Shown here one piece after another: positions 12,314-24,300 of a stretch of DNA of 64,000 bases. Source of the stretch: Lepisosteus oculatus (taxonomy: Eukaryota; Chordata; Actinopteri; Semionotiformes; Lepisosteidae); the NCBI RefSeq assembly GCF_040954835.1, contig NC_090711.1, positions 2,735,501-2,799,500 on the forward strand, read 5' to 3'. Position 1 is the stretch's first letter. Every line of letters begins with the position of its first letter. Position numbers and translations under genes: made by a program. The notes beneath the pieces were generated by a model that was not told the origin of the DNA, did no database searches, and saw nothing but the letters and a program-made list of their open reading frames with translations.

Positions 12314-12844
12314 CTCTTTCATCAGAAGAGGCCTCGGCTGCTCTCGAACGCCGCAGCGAGGAGACCCGGGTCTGGGACCACACTGCAGCCCCACGCCGGT
12401 GGTCCGCCCTCCCCCAGGCTGCTCAAGACCCTTCTTCCTCCCGTGTCGTGCGACATAAGGCTTGTGGGTGTGGCGGACCAGTAACAAAAGTGATTTTTTA
12501 AAAAAAAAGTCCATACCTATAAAAACAAGTGACTCGGCAAAAACGTGCGTTTTTTTTGTTTTGTTTTCGTCTGCAGTCCTTTCTGGTCCAGCTCCTCAGG
12601 TCCTTCCATTCTTCAGCCGGGGGCTGCCCTGCTTTCTGGACCTTCTGCACGAGCATGCTTAAAAAAAAAAAATCCTTTAAGAAAAATTAAAATCCCAAAG
12701 AGGGTTCTCTTTCCCCCTCTTGATGAGGTGCTGTCTTGTGACTCGTTGCTCTCTCTCATCACCGCCTCGTCTGTTTCACAGAGGTACTGGTGCGTGGCGT
12801 TCCAAAACCCTGGGGGTTGTTTTTATTTGCAGTTCCTACCGTCG

Positions 12845-15800
12845 TCACCTGTGCAGCTTGATTTTCCCCTCCGCGTGCAGCTTTAGTATGATGTGGGTTT
12901 CGAAATCGGCGTTGTGGACCCCCGTTTTCCGAAAGGCTCCGGCGTATTTGTTATCCTCCCAGTAATGGTGCCAGTTGCCCTGGGGGTCAGCTCCATAGCC
13001 GAATACAGACACCTGGAGAGGACAGAGAGAGTGTTAGTCATGGCCAGTGGCTTCGGAGGAGGGCAGAGGGGTTCATCTGCCGTGTGAGTGTCTACATTGG
13101 GACACTTATTAGCACTGTCCTCTCGGGACATGGCCTGTACAACAGGAGACACTCACACAACGCGCACGGTACGACAGAACAGTAGATCATAAATAGTTCA
13201 GGTGGGGAGCTGCGTCGGCATGCTTAGGCTGCAAAGGAACAAGTCAAAGGTTTATTCCAGGCTGAAAAAAAAGAAGAAAGAAAACACAACGTTTCGGCCG
13301 TGGAGCCGTCTTAAGGTGTCACCTGACCACCTGACACCTGAAGAAGGCTCCACGGCCGAAACGTTTTCTTTCTTCTTTTTATCAGCCTGGAATAAACCTT
13401 TTACTTGTTCCTTGATAATAAATATGGCGCTCGCAGCCACCCATCGTGCACAAAATAGCACGACAACATGCAGTGGGCAGTGGAACAAGAGCAAGAAACA
13501 CCCAGGACAGTAGACACGGGGCAGCCAGGTAAACAGTGCAGAGCACAGAGCTGTGCCGAGTTCTGCGGCATTGCACGGATAGCGATGATGTGAGTTTATG
13601 ATGTGTTTGTGATGATGGTTTATGATGGGTGCTGCTGTAGGGTAGAAGCTCTCCTTCAGCCTAGTGGTGCGGTACCGTTTGCCAGAGCACAGGCGGGAGA
13701 ACACTTTGTGGCCGGGATGGCTGGGATTCTGAATAACGGATCGGGCTTTATCGCGACAGCGTGGATCTTGCCGATTGATGGCAAGTCAGTTCCTATAATC
13801 CTCTGTGTCGTTTACACAGCCCTTTGTAGAGCGTCTTTGTCCTGTATGGTAGAACCGTCGCACCATACTGTACAGTGATATTTCAAAGGGATACCTGGCG
13901 CACAGTTACAGAGGTGCACACTGACCATACACTCCAGGTGTTGTGACATGCCAGGGAGCAGCTGATTGGCACGCCCACAATGGGGTGCTCACCGCAGCAT
14001 GCACTATTATTTTCCAATAGTTGCAACTAAATCTCCTGCTGCAGTAACGCATGTGAAAGAGGGGAAAGTGTGAGAGTGACCCCTGTAGGACCGGAGCAGA
14101 GGGGCGTCTAGGCAAAGGAAGGAAAACGAGAGCTGACGGACAGAGGGAATGCGCGTGTTTGTAATGCTGGTGGGCCCGAGTCTCGTCGCTGGCTCCCTGA
14201 TCATCTGCCTGCAAGATTTCAGAGGTTGCAGCAGCAAAGTCTTTGCGATTCAAACATGGACTGTGAGCATAAGGCAGGGATGGCCCCAATCCAGCATTTA
14301 TAATGAGACTTGGAACGCGGTTTTTGTTTTCATCAATTTAGGAATTTTACCGGCTGAACGAATTCGGCAATGGCCAGGAAGGAGAGCTACAGGGCATTGG
14401 GATGTGCGTTTCACTTCGCCTCGTCGAACAACCCGCCTGCTTCAGGGTTAAAAAAAACTTTCTTCCAGGTGTTGAGAAATTGTTGATTAAGGACCAGAGT
14501 TGGCCACCCACCTCTATAAAAAAGAACCTGCTGTATTGTGGAAAAGCCAGTCTGAATTGTTTTGGGCTTCTTTGATAAGGCAAAAGCATTTTCAGTGTTG
14601 CTACAGCGGACAGAAAAGGCCATGATGAGCAGCCAGCCTGGAACTGGGGACGCGGGCCGGGGCGGGACACTCACCTCGTCACAGATGTGCAGAGCGAAAA
14701 TTATAGCCAGCATGCCCGTGGAAGGATACCGCCCGTGATGCTCTGTCCAGCTGTCGTGGGTGTATTTAAAGAAGGCCGGGTTCACCACAATCACCTGCAG
14801 AAACATGGACGAGGACAGCCAGTGATGGGTTTGTACAAAAGTGCCCCTGCAGGGTCCGAGAGGCCTCTAAGCCCAGAAGGCAGGGGTGTGACCCTCATGG
14901 CCCGCGGGCCCATCTGGTGGCCCGTATGGCAGCTGGAATCAGAGCCATTGGCCTGTATTCCAGTGGACAACTGGCGCAGGTCTCTGAGAGGACAAGTTAA
15001 CAAAAGGGGACATGGAAGACGCTTTGCAGTTCACCCTTGAGGTTGATGTGGCTTAGAGACGGGTAGTCGATACCATCACACTGGGGCACTGTGATGGGAT
15101 AGCAGTGGAGAGCCACGGGGCCACAGTGAATGTTGACGAGAGTTAACTCTCTCCAGCGGTGGTCAGTGGCAGCACTGAATCAACTGTTACAGCTCCAGCA
15201 TCAATGGGATGCTTGGGGGGACCGTTACAGAAACACACACTGATCCAATTCCAGCTGGGCTTTGTCTGAGCCTGAACAGCACACAAAGCATGAGCCCTGG
15301 GGACATTACTCCCTGTGGCTCTCTACTGCTCCTCAATCACTGTTACCCGTCTCGCCATGTCAGAGCTGGGTCTTGGCACAGACGGGCTGGCAACGAAACA
15401 CACTTGATTTGAATCTGGCCTGCCACAGCAGGTGGGTTTTCAGGACACCACTGACACGCGTTTTCTATCCGCTTTCTTCTCAATTAAACCACACCCAGTT
15501 CGTTTAATTTCCTCTCTTCCTTCTTTGTCCTCTCCGAGACCTGTGTCAGCTGTCCACCACCCACCTGACCTACTGACCGATTAGTACGAGCAACTTCAAA
15601 AGGCATCTCTCACCTTGTCCTTATCGGCTTGAACCCGCTCTTTGACTCTCATGTAAGTTCTAGGAAGAAAACAAAACAAGTGTCAGTTTTACCTAGGCCT
15701 ATCCATTTTCTGTCCACACTATCCAGTTCAGGGTCGGGGGGGTGGGGGGTGGCGGAGCCTGTCCCAGCAAGAATTGGGCGTAAGGTGGGATACACCCTGG

Positions 15801-18800
15801 ATGGGACACCAGTCCATCACAGGGCACACACAGACACTCACACCAGGGCCAGTTTTCCCAGAAGTGAATCAACCCGCCATGTCTTTGGACTGCGGGAGGA
15901 AACCCACGCAAACACAGGGAGAACATGCAAACTCCACACAGACAGTACCCCTGGAATTGAACCCAGGGCCCCAGCGCTGCTGACCACTGCATCGCCCCTG
16001 CTGTTCTGTGCTGCCTTAGCCTCTCTTTGACCCACGAGTGCGGAACAGCAGCTCAGCCGAGCGCCCTGGGTTCAGAAGCGGCTGTCGAGGTGCCCCGGAC
16101 GTACGTTTTGATCTCCCCGGTGGACAGCGCGCTGGCCAGCCACTGCAGGTCCCGCAGCTTGAAGGGCAGCAGGACCAGCCACACCCCCGGGGGCAGGTCC
16201 ACCGCGCTCTCGGGGTACATGAAGTGGTGCGTGGTCCTGTTCCCCACGTCGGCCTCGAACCCCAGCGTGGTCGCCTTGTTCATCCTGCCAGACGCCGGGA
16301 AAAACAGATGAGTCCTCCGCCCGGATCAGCGTGCGCTACCTTCCCCTCACCCCTGTTTCAGCTGGAGTGCAGGTGGGTGTTTCAAGTGCTTTCAGAGCCC
16401 TACGACCGTCGGAGTCAAGGGGTTTCGACCGAGTGTGTTTTCTCTCCTTCTAAGAGCAGGTTGCAGGGGCGGTGGGACTAGGGGTGTTAATTTTGTTTTG
16501 TTTGATTACAGTTTTCTTTGATGTGCAGAAATGGAAATGTACAGAAAAACTGGTCTACTTTGACAAAATCACACATGCAGCAGCGGATGTAAGCAGGTTG
16601 TTTTTGCAGAAGTGTCTCAATTTCTTTGCACACATGTCAAATGAATAGTGGGTGACAGTTTGTCTAGTTAGCTTTCTGTAAACTGTTTTCTGTAAAGAGG
16701 AAATAAGCTGCCCTGCGGTGGTAGTTTAGCAACGGAAAAAAATATTTAAAATGGGTATAAGAGATTTTTTTCTTTTCAACATAAGTTTTAAATACGTCAT
16801 TTACCTATATAGAAACACTGAAAACTGCCAGATTTTCAGAGAGCTATTTCTTTTCTCCTGTGTTTTGAGAGATGAAAAGGCTTTCTTTAGAAATTGAAAT
16901 AAACTCTTTCTTTTGACTTTTCACTTGATTTTTACATTACTCACAATTGGCTGTGGATCCCTTATTCCCAGTCAGAGACATCCGTTACTGTATGTATCTG
17001 CTGTTGGTATCTTAACCATTGTATTCCAGGAGATAAATAATTATTGTACTGTGTCACTAACGTATTCAGAAACTAGTGGTGCAACTCTTGCGACAGTCTC
17101 TCTGGACAGGCTGTACGCAGGGACTGGAGAGTTGCCCATCCACAGGAAGGGTGACAAAACTGAACTGAGTAGTTACAGACCAGCAAGTCTGACTTCTTTT
17201 AATGCAAAGTTATGGAAACAATTATTAGAACTAACGATAACCGACTTCTTTTTTGAAAAAGCACGCTACAGTAATGGACACACACAGGGCATAGGCTCCA
17301 GATTGACAGAAAACGTTTTGGTTTTTTCTCATTAAAAAATGAGTCCTGAAATAGCGAGCCTCAGCCAAGTTGTCACAGTGCTCCGTGTCTGCTTACTGTA
17401 GAGGCTGCTGTGGCTGGCAAGAGCACAGGCCTTCTGGAAACAGATTCAGGCCACTGTGTCGGACACTCAGGGCAACTCAACCTGCTCAGCGCACAGAAGC
17501 TCGGCGCCTCCTGTTTCAAAGGGCAGTCCCTTGCCCAAGGGAGCTTGAATGGGAGTCCTGGGGGATCTTCTCTTGTATTGTGAGACCCGATATGCTGAAG
17601 ATAACCCAGCTGGTTCGAGCCCTGAGGTATACCACCAGGTATTTTGGGGAATCCGCAAGCCAAACAGCTAATGAGCAAGCTCAGGCTCAAAGCGCTGATA
17701 TCTGGAATGCACCCTAGTTGGCCGAGACACCTGGACTCTCCGGATTAAAAAACGAACTGGTGCTTTTAAAACTAGCATTGGTCCACTAAGAATCCCGGCA
17801 CTGGAATCCCGTCTGAGCTGAGCTGTTGACTTTTCTTTGGCCCAGAAGCTTCAATTGCTTGCCGAAGAAAAGAAAAGGCAAACGTTTGATTGAACTCCTC
17901 TATGTCGCGGGCTCCCAGCTTTCATACAGCCCTGACGTCTCGTTAATGCATAATTAAAGATAATCGCGCAATGCATAATGAATTGATCGTCTAGAAAAGA
18001 GAAAGCTGTAGGCACCTAAATAGCCGAGCAGAGGTTGCAGACGAGGCCTTCAGCGGGGTCCAGTCATACCCACCTGATCACAGCGTCATGGGAGTCTACC
18101 AGGGGCCCATTGTGGGAGCCCCGGAGGTTTCCCGAGTTCCCCACCACTGCACACCTCCTGCAGCGGGCCGGCACAGCGGGCTTGTGCGGCGGCGGCTCGG
18201 AGACCACCTGGAACATCTTCTGGATCACCTGGTAGGGCTCCTGCGCGTCCGAGGACCGCTGCAAAGCCTGGTGGGGAGGAAACGAGACGCGCCGCTCATG
18301 CCAGCTGCCGAATCGCGCTTCCCACCGTTCGGCTGAACGCGCCTTTTTTGGAAGGGACCGGCGGACGTGGCCCAAGGGCAGGACGCTCTCTTCATGAGGT
18401 TTGGATCGCGTCCCGACCCGGAACGGTAGGAGTCGCCCAGCGTTTTCTGTCGTCCCCGGGAGGGGGTTATGAAAAGTGTTTCAGAAAGTGCGCTCTGATT
18501 CTGTGCTGGCTGTGTCTGGGCTTGGTCCTGGCAGGACTGAAAATAATTCCATTAAGACGCAAGCTTGCTGAAGCACGTGCCAGATCCCAGCGAAAGTGAA
18601 ATGCAAAAGCCAAAAGGACCTTAGATCAGCAATGCTTGACTTCGTGCTTCCTTGCAATATCTACCAAGAGCCTTAGCAGGATACTTCACCTTGATTCTCT
18701 AGGTGAAGGTGGAGGTGCTCAGGGGACACACGAAACCCAGGTCCTGACTGCTTTAAACTTCCCATGGCACTGCTCCTAAGAGTGGATGTTAAACTCCCCT

Positions 18801-19454
18801 TGTGCTGTCTGGCCTCCCTTAATTCAACAGGTGCTCCTGCCCTGGGTCTGCAGCACAGTGGAGCCGCTGTGCGTCACCCAGCTGGGGGCCACACTTCAGC
18901 GGGGGGATGCAATGTGTCCCCTCTGATATGTTAAGCTCCTTCTTACAATAACAATTAACCAGTTTAAGACGGGGGCTGCCAATACCTTTTCACTGCCGAG
19001 TTTGACTCTGTGGGTCAAGCATGTTCAAGCACACACACCGGCGAGTTAACAACCCCCTGTGCCTTCACGGCCACGCGCCACAGGCCCCCCCCGGGCACAG
19101 GGACACTGACGTCACCCCCCCCGCCCCTGGCTCTCTTACCAGCCACCACTGCAGCGCACTGGGAGGGACGCTGCCGTTCTGGGCCGCGAGGAAGGGCAGC
19201 TGCCGGGCGTCGAAGCGCTGGTCGAACCACGGCGAGCGCCCCCGCTCCGAGACGCAGGAGGGGCAGCCGCACGGGGCGCCGGGGGGCCTGCTCCGGGCCG
19301 GCGGCGCGCGCGTCTGGTTCCTCGCCTGGCCCCTCGCCGCGGGGGCCAGGCGCTGGAGGCCTGGTGTCCACTTCTGTCTGCCGTGAGTGACCAGCATGAG
19401 GAACAGCGCCCCACACAGGAGCGCGCACAGGCACGCCTTCCTTCGGCAGTTCAT
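12845..19454 (-). CDS. ST3GAL1/2-like: Beta-galactoside alpha-2,3-sialyltransferase, ST3GAL1/ST3GAL2 group
   Basis: This Golgi type II membrane enzyme family transfers sialic acid from CMP-Neu5Ac to the 3-OH of galactose, typically on Gal-beta-1,3-GalNAc. Six coding exons on the minus strand: 19454-19140, 18267-18074, 16284-16105, 15659-15614, 14794-14675 and 13012-12845. Phases agree at every junction and the protein is 340 aa, the length I recall for ST3GAL1. A short basic tail precedes a hydrophobic anchor (about residues 8-24). Sialylmotif L spans about 141-187 ([28 protein letters not shown]). Motif S spans about 250-274 ([20 protein letters not shown]). Motif III is HYWE (301-304) and motif VS is H318-x4-E323. 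N-glycosylation sequons include N46 and N93. Motif S and the last exon look ST3GAL2-like; the lineage could also be ST3GAL8. Conserved residues look intact, so it should be functional. Confidence 0.92.
13205..13425. repeat. Inverted repeat made of two opposed Penelope-like tails
   Basis: The left arm (about 13205-13320) reads as the reverse complement of the right arm (about 13330-13425). Both hold ggctccacggccgaaacgtt, a ctttcttctt track and tggaataaacctttt-type sequence ending near acttgttcctt. The arms are separated by only about 10 bases, so a long hairpin can form. It lies in the intron between coding exons 5 and 6 of the sialyltransferase gene. Confidence 0.75.
14000..14176. repeat. Dispersed repeat, copy 2 of a pair
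   Basis: Same direction and same sequence blocks as 11985-12165 (ctcctgctgcagtaacgcat, gtctaggcaaaggaaggaaa). This copy is intronic in the sialyltransferase gene, while copy 1 is beyond its 3' end. Confidence 0.7.
15700..16010 (-). repeat. L2-type LINE 3' tail
   Basis: It carries the widespread fish L2-tail blocks in reverse orientation: catccaggg-type start, gggacaccagtccatcacag, gtctttggactgcgggagga and gagaacatgcaaactccaca. It lies in intron 3 of the sialyltransferase gene, directly beside coding exon 3. Confidence 0.75.
17105..17335 (+). pseudogene. Fragment of non-LTR (CR1/L2-like) reverse transcriptase
   Basis: The plus-strand frame gives [20 protein letters not shown] followed by a lysine- and leucine-rich stretch. 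This corresponds to the conserved 'PI-KKG-...-NYRP-SLTS' block near the start of CR1/L2-clade reverse transcriptase domains. The frame ends within about 70 residues, and neither the catalytic FADD block nor an endonuclease is present, so this is a dead fragment. It lies in the sialyltransferase intron between coding exons 2 and 3. Confidence 0.7.
18690..18930 (+). repeat. Degenerate 5S-SINE body
   Basis: The reverse complement contains gggagtttaacatccactct and aagcagtcaggacctgggtt, matching the body of the copies at 1690-2215 and 4868-5355. The 5S-like head is not recognisable. Confidence 0.45.
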
Positions 19455-21789
19455 GAGGCCGTGGAGGGTGGGCCGGGGGCAGTCGTTGGAGCTTCACAAT
19501 GTTCAGTAGTAACAAAGGGGTCAGGGGTGACCATCCGGCACCCCGCAGAGCTTCAAGCTTGCAGGATTTTCAGTCTTTAAAAAAATAAATAAACAGCAGG
19601 CGATTCCCGTGACCTGAGCTTCTCTTTAAAGGCAAAAACTCCAGTCAGCCTCCCTGTAGTCCAACAAGGCAACATCCTGTCCTGCCAGGACTCTCTGCAG
19701 CTCAGACATTAAAAACCACAGTGAAGAGCCGGGGGAGACAGTGGGCCACGTACTGAGAGATCTAGCAGGGCTCCTCCGCCGTGTGGCTCAGTCTGCCGCC
19801 ATCCCCCTGTCCAGGAGCCCCTCGTTAGCGCCGCGCGTCACTCCGGGGCGCCACCAGCATCCGTGCCCCTGAGCCATTCGAAAACAGAAGCACGCTGTAA
19901 GTCACGCGGGAGTACAGACTCAACTCCCCCTGCCCCCCGGTGCCACTCCGCTAATATCGGTCAGCCAGGAAACGTGGAAGAGCTGCAGGGAACAAAACAA
20001 AAACTGAACACAAGACTAGAGCACTGACCGGTCACAAATTCGGAGAAAAGAGAAGAACAACAGCTTTGTGCGAGTGTAGTGTCGGCACACCCTCTGTGCA
20101 GGTGGCCTGAGCTCGATTCTCCCGGGGTAAATGATGCTTTCGAGAGCTGGAATTGCGGACCAGGATGTCAGCGGGTCTGAAGCGTCAACGTTTTTTTTAA
20201 TGGGAACATTCTTCAGCTGTGAAACGTTCACAAAGCAGAGCTGAAGCAAACCCCCTCCTTCACAGCGTGGTTTCGCCTCCTTCCAGTGCTTTCATGAAAG
20301 ATGTGGAAGACAGCAGCCCTGTGGTTCAGGGAACAAACCTGGATCTGCCCTGTGTCTGCTGGATTCCCCAGGTACCTCGTTCATTGCAATGCAGCCTAAC
20401 AGGTGGCGCAAGGTCCCGTTGGGACATATTCTTTTCTTTTCCAGATATCGGCACTTGTTCCTCCTCGTTAAACCATTTTGTGAAGAGCCAGAGACTCATG
20501 CATTTCCACATACCCTTCCGGTGGCTCTGACTGCACGGACACAAACCTGGAGGACCGCTCGGAAATGCCCAGCGCTTCTCCTTCACTGGAAGGCTCAGGC
20601 CTCCTGGAAGCAGCCCAGCTTGCAGCCTGCTTGCTCAGCGCAAGGGGATCTCTAGCGTGCCCGAGCAGCTCCAGCCTCCCTTCCCTGGGACGAGCAGCGG
20701 AATGCCGTGATCAGGCTCCGGGAATTCTGAGGCAGGGACTTGGGAGAGGCGGTGGCCGTTGCTGGGGAGGTAGGGGAGCGAGGTCGGCGAGGTCAGCCGG
20801 GGAGAATTCCATGGAATCAGCTGACTTTCTGCTGATCCAGACATCGGAGCTGCTGATCAGGAGAGGGCTCTCTGCTCCTTCGCTGCCAGAGCCGGAGAGC
20901 CGCCAGACTGCAGCCGAGCTGATCTGCGCTTCTCCCTTGCTGAGTGCATTCATTACTCATTCAGCAGAAAGCTTTCCGGCTTGCCCTCAACATCCCTATT
21001 GATTAAAAATCAGCAGTATAGAAATAAGGGGGAGCCTGGGGAACGGGCAATTCACGAAGCCTTAGTGCATCCGTGAGCATCCGGGACGCCCAGGCATTGA
21101 CCAGTCGGAACAATCCGATTGTCTTGCACTAAAGTTTGGTAAACATTGTGAGGAAATTGCTAGCAGTCTTTCACGGAGCTGAATCTGCACGCTTGATCTA
21201 TACGGCAATAGATAAAGCCCACCCGCTGCGAAAGAGAAGCCAACTCTGTGTGTCAGCATCTGGCGGGGTGTATTTTTGCCTGCAGAGCAATGGCTGCTGT
21301 GAGACAAGATGCAGCTTTAATGCGATCAATGATGGCAGCGTATGGATCCTTTCTGGCTCTTTCATTAACCGGTCAATGTGACAAAGGCTGAGCTGCCCAT
21401 AGGAGCTCTGTCAGTCATGTAGAACCGAATGAAGAAACCCCAAACTGTGAAAACCTCTCTGTATCGCATCTGAACCTGAACAGAATTTCAAGGGCATGTG
21501 ACGTGTGCGTAGTGAAACTTCTCCTTTTTAAACAAAACTGAAGGATTTGCATGGGCCTCTGGTTCCACTTCCCCCAGAAACTCTAGTGTTTGTTTCCCAG
21601 CAGCTGATAAAAAGTCGCATGTTACTGTAAAAGATGAGATAAACCCTGATGCAAAAGATGTTCCACTTCAAAAACAAATTAAATCACACATTGAAATAGG
21701 GGGAAATAAGGAAGGTTTTACAAAAACGTATGAACTTAATTGCTGAATATATCGAGAGATACATTTCGATTATTTTTTAACAGTTGGTT

Positions 21790-21990
21790 TAAGCTCCTCT
21801 TCCCACTTCCGTCTCAGAACATAGGAATGGTTTCAGGACAGGCCAGTGGGCCTATGTAGTCTGTTGGTAGTTAGGAGTTAATCGATCCAAGGATCTCATC
21901 CATACTTTTCCCGGTTGACGTCAAAGTATCAGCTTTAACCACTAGCTTGCTCTTGCTGGCTAGGTGGTTCCCTACTCCCACAACCCTTAG
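21790..21990 (+). repeat. 'gaggccattc'-family dispersed repeat
   Basis: Blocks such as cagaacataggaatggtt, ttggtagttaggagttaatc and gatccaaggatctcatccat recur in shorter form at 22700-22790 and 41755-41930. From memory this family is abundant in non-teleost ray-finned fish. Its class is not determined here. Confidence 0.6.
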
Positions 21991-22699
21991 CGTAACAATG
22001 TGACTCCTAGTTTCCACTTCCACATTTCCGTTTGTGTCCTCTGGGCCATGCGGTCCGTTTAGGTTGGCCCTGGACTTGACTCACGTTTTTAGGCACCCAA
22101 AAGAAATAGTTGCTCCCGGGGCTATCCTCAAAGTCGCCTTTTTGACGCAAAGTTGGCTGGTCAAACGTACGTGTGGGACCAGAGTCAGCCTCGTGCCATC
22201 TGTCAGTTTCATCACTTGTGCGAACTCACTGATAACATGATAACACGCTGCTCCCAAACTGATAGAACTCACAGAGCAAACTGGAAACACAGCAACAACT
22301 GACAAACTCGCGATGAAGTAGACCCTCGACTGCCTTTCTTATCGTGTTGTCTTTTAGCAATAGTTAGCCCTTACAGAATTGTACAGGTCCTCTCTCTGAT
22401 TCTCAGAATGCCAGCTGTCCGAGCAGTATTTACAAATTTATGTCACATGCTTACATTCCCAAACAGCAGAGGGATTAAATGTGTGCTGATCTTTCTTTCC
22501 CAAGCATAAACACACTGGGGCCGCCTCGAATCCGAAAAGTGAGCAGGGATCTTAATAAACGCTCCGCTGAAAGTAAACTTTTGAACCGCACTGTCTCATT
22601 GTTTCCTCGTCTCTCGTTTCCCCGAGAACTGTTCTAGTTAAATACAGGGGATATCTCTGCAATTAAAAACGGCTTTCCAGCCTCCTGTATTCAACCCAG

Positions 22700-22790
22700 T
22701 GCTCAGCGTATAATAAGACAAGTTATAAACGAGAGGAGACCATTCCAGCCTGTTTGGAAGTTAGTAATTGATCCAGAGATCTTTTTTTTT
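22700..22790 (+). repeat. 'gaggccattc'-family repeat, short copy
   Basis: The segment reads aaacgagaggagaccattcc, then tttggaagttagtaattgat and ccagagatct, parallel to the copy at 21790-21990. Confidence 0.5.
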
Positions 22791-24101
22791 TCTTGAAATA
22801 CATTTGCATTTGCTGTTAACGGGTATTGTGTACGTGGCTTCTGCGCGCTGTATTAATCAAAAAAAGACAATTGTTGCCTAAGAGGAAATTGATTAAGTGC
22901 GGCTGAACTGAATTCTTCTCCTTAAGTTATTATTCTGTTCTGAAAGGGGAAAACCACGGAAGAAAGGCATTTTTTTGTTTTGTTTTCCTCTTGAAGAAGC
23001 TCCTTTCAGGGAGACTTTAAAACGGGGGGAGTCGTGAGCACGGCGGTGTTTTTGAAGACACTTGGGTCATTAAAATGCGCACATCTTAGAAACGTAAACA
23101 TTTCCACTTGTAAAAGGCGCCAGGCAGGTGTGAGAGGGCAGAACTAATTAAAAAGAGGCGACCTCCCCCACTCTCCCTTTCAATAGAAGTTACAAAGTAT
23201 GTCACTGATGTCCCCAAACTCCACCTAGTTTTGTTTGAGTAAAATCAGATACATTTTTATCTTCTCGGGCTACCGATTCTCATTGTGGGCTGCCCATCAA
23301 AACAGAGAAAACACACTTTCTTGCACCTCTTGCTTCATAACTTTGTAACTAGGCGGAGTGCGCAGGTACTAAACGCAGCATAAAAGTTTAATATTGCAGT
23401 GTACGGGAGACGTTTCCGAGCTGTAGCTACAATCTGAATAACAAAAGAAAAATGTTTCGACCTACACAGAGTGCGTAAATTATTTACCGAATCGAGATCT
23501 GTCTCTATTCATTATAGAGGGCACTGAAATTGAAAGCACTGCGGTAACAGTTTGCAACATTTGCAATAAGATGAGGAACAATATAGTTCCCTTGCGTATA
23601 CAGCAAAATATGGTGGGATTTCGGTAAACACGAAACCCATAAAACAATCCACAGTAGACTACCAGATTTATTTTAAATTACACGTGCTCTACTGTATTTA
23701 CTTAGTGCCTCTTTTTTTTATTTCTCCTTTGTATAACTCCTATGCACGTTTGCTAAGGTAGGCTTAAAAATACATATTCGCGAGTCCGCCGGGCAAGCTC
23801 CGAAGCGTTCGACAGCGACGGGGCCTTTTCGCTTCGCTGTTTAATCGTCCCGTCGCCTTCCTGTTGCGGGGAACTCTTAAAATACTACCAGAGAGCCCCT
23901 AATTCTACATGTTGTACGCCTCCTAAAATCCTAGCCTAAGTTACTGGTCTCGGACAAATTGTTTTGTTACACACACACGTATATGCGTGCACATAAAATG
24001 CACCGTGTCTTATAAGCATGCCTAAGCTCTCCGCTCCCTTTACAGCAGCTAAAAGACCGACCCGTTTCGCGGAGCAGAAGCACAAACCGTGCAGTACTTA
24101 C

Positions 24102-24300
24102 AGAGGGGAAGGAGGCGAGGCGCCGCGCGGCTGAAACTGCAAAGTTTGAGCGCGCGGCGGGCGCTGTAACGGTACAGCGAGGAGGTGCCGCGCGCTGGTC
24201 CCCGTGCGCAGGGCTCCCCGCCTCCTCCCAGCCCCACAGCGCGCTTGAGGGGACCCCCACCGGGCTCCGTCTACTGCGACACCCCCCGGGTGAGCAATCA
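24102..24300 (-). promoter_or_regulatory. CpG-rich promoter and probable noncoding exon 1 of the ST3GAL-like gene
   Basis: On the minus strand a GC- and CpG-rich segment (gccgcgcggcgcctcg) ends at a consensus donor, ctct|gtaagt, with the last exon base at 24102. No ATG-led frame reaches this donor convincingly, so it is best read as a 5' untranslated exon. The orientation and the lack of any other minus-strand gene nearby link it to the sialyltransferase start at 19454. Related ST3GAL genes are known to have noncoding first exons. Confidence 0.5.

Larger units (their letters stand above)
19455..24101 (-). other. 5' intronic region of the ST3GAL-like gene, no coding exon seen
   Basis: The stretch lies between the start-codon exon and the probable noncoding first exon near 24.1 kb. 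It holds two 'gaggccattc'-family repeats but no frame that I can match to a known protein. An untranslated exon could be hidden here. Confidence 0.5.

Noticed and set aside
19010-19515. Several long frames on both strands over the first sialyltransferase coding exon
   Set aside because: Only the frame from 19454 gives a type II anchor and then splices in phase to motif L.
20060-20150. Possible tRNA gene (box-B-like gagctcgattctccc)
   Set aside because: No acceptor stem or anticodon arm could be folded; at most it is a worn tRNA-SINE.
21916-21923. CRE site TGACGTCA
   Set aside because: It lies in a dispersed repeat away from any promoter, so it is most likely chance.
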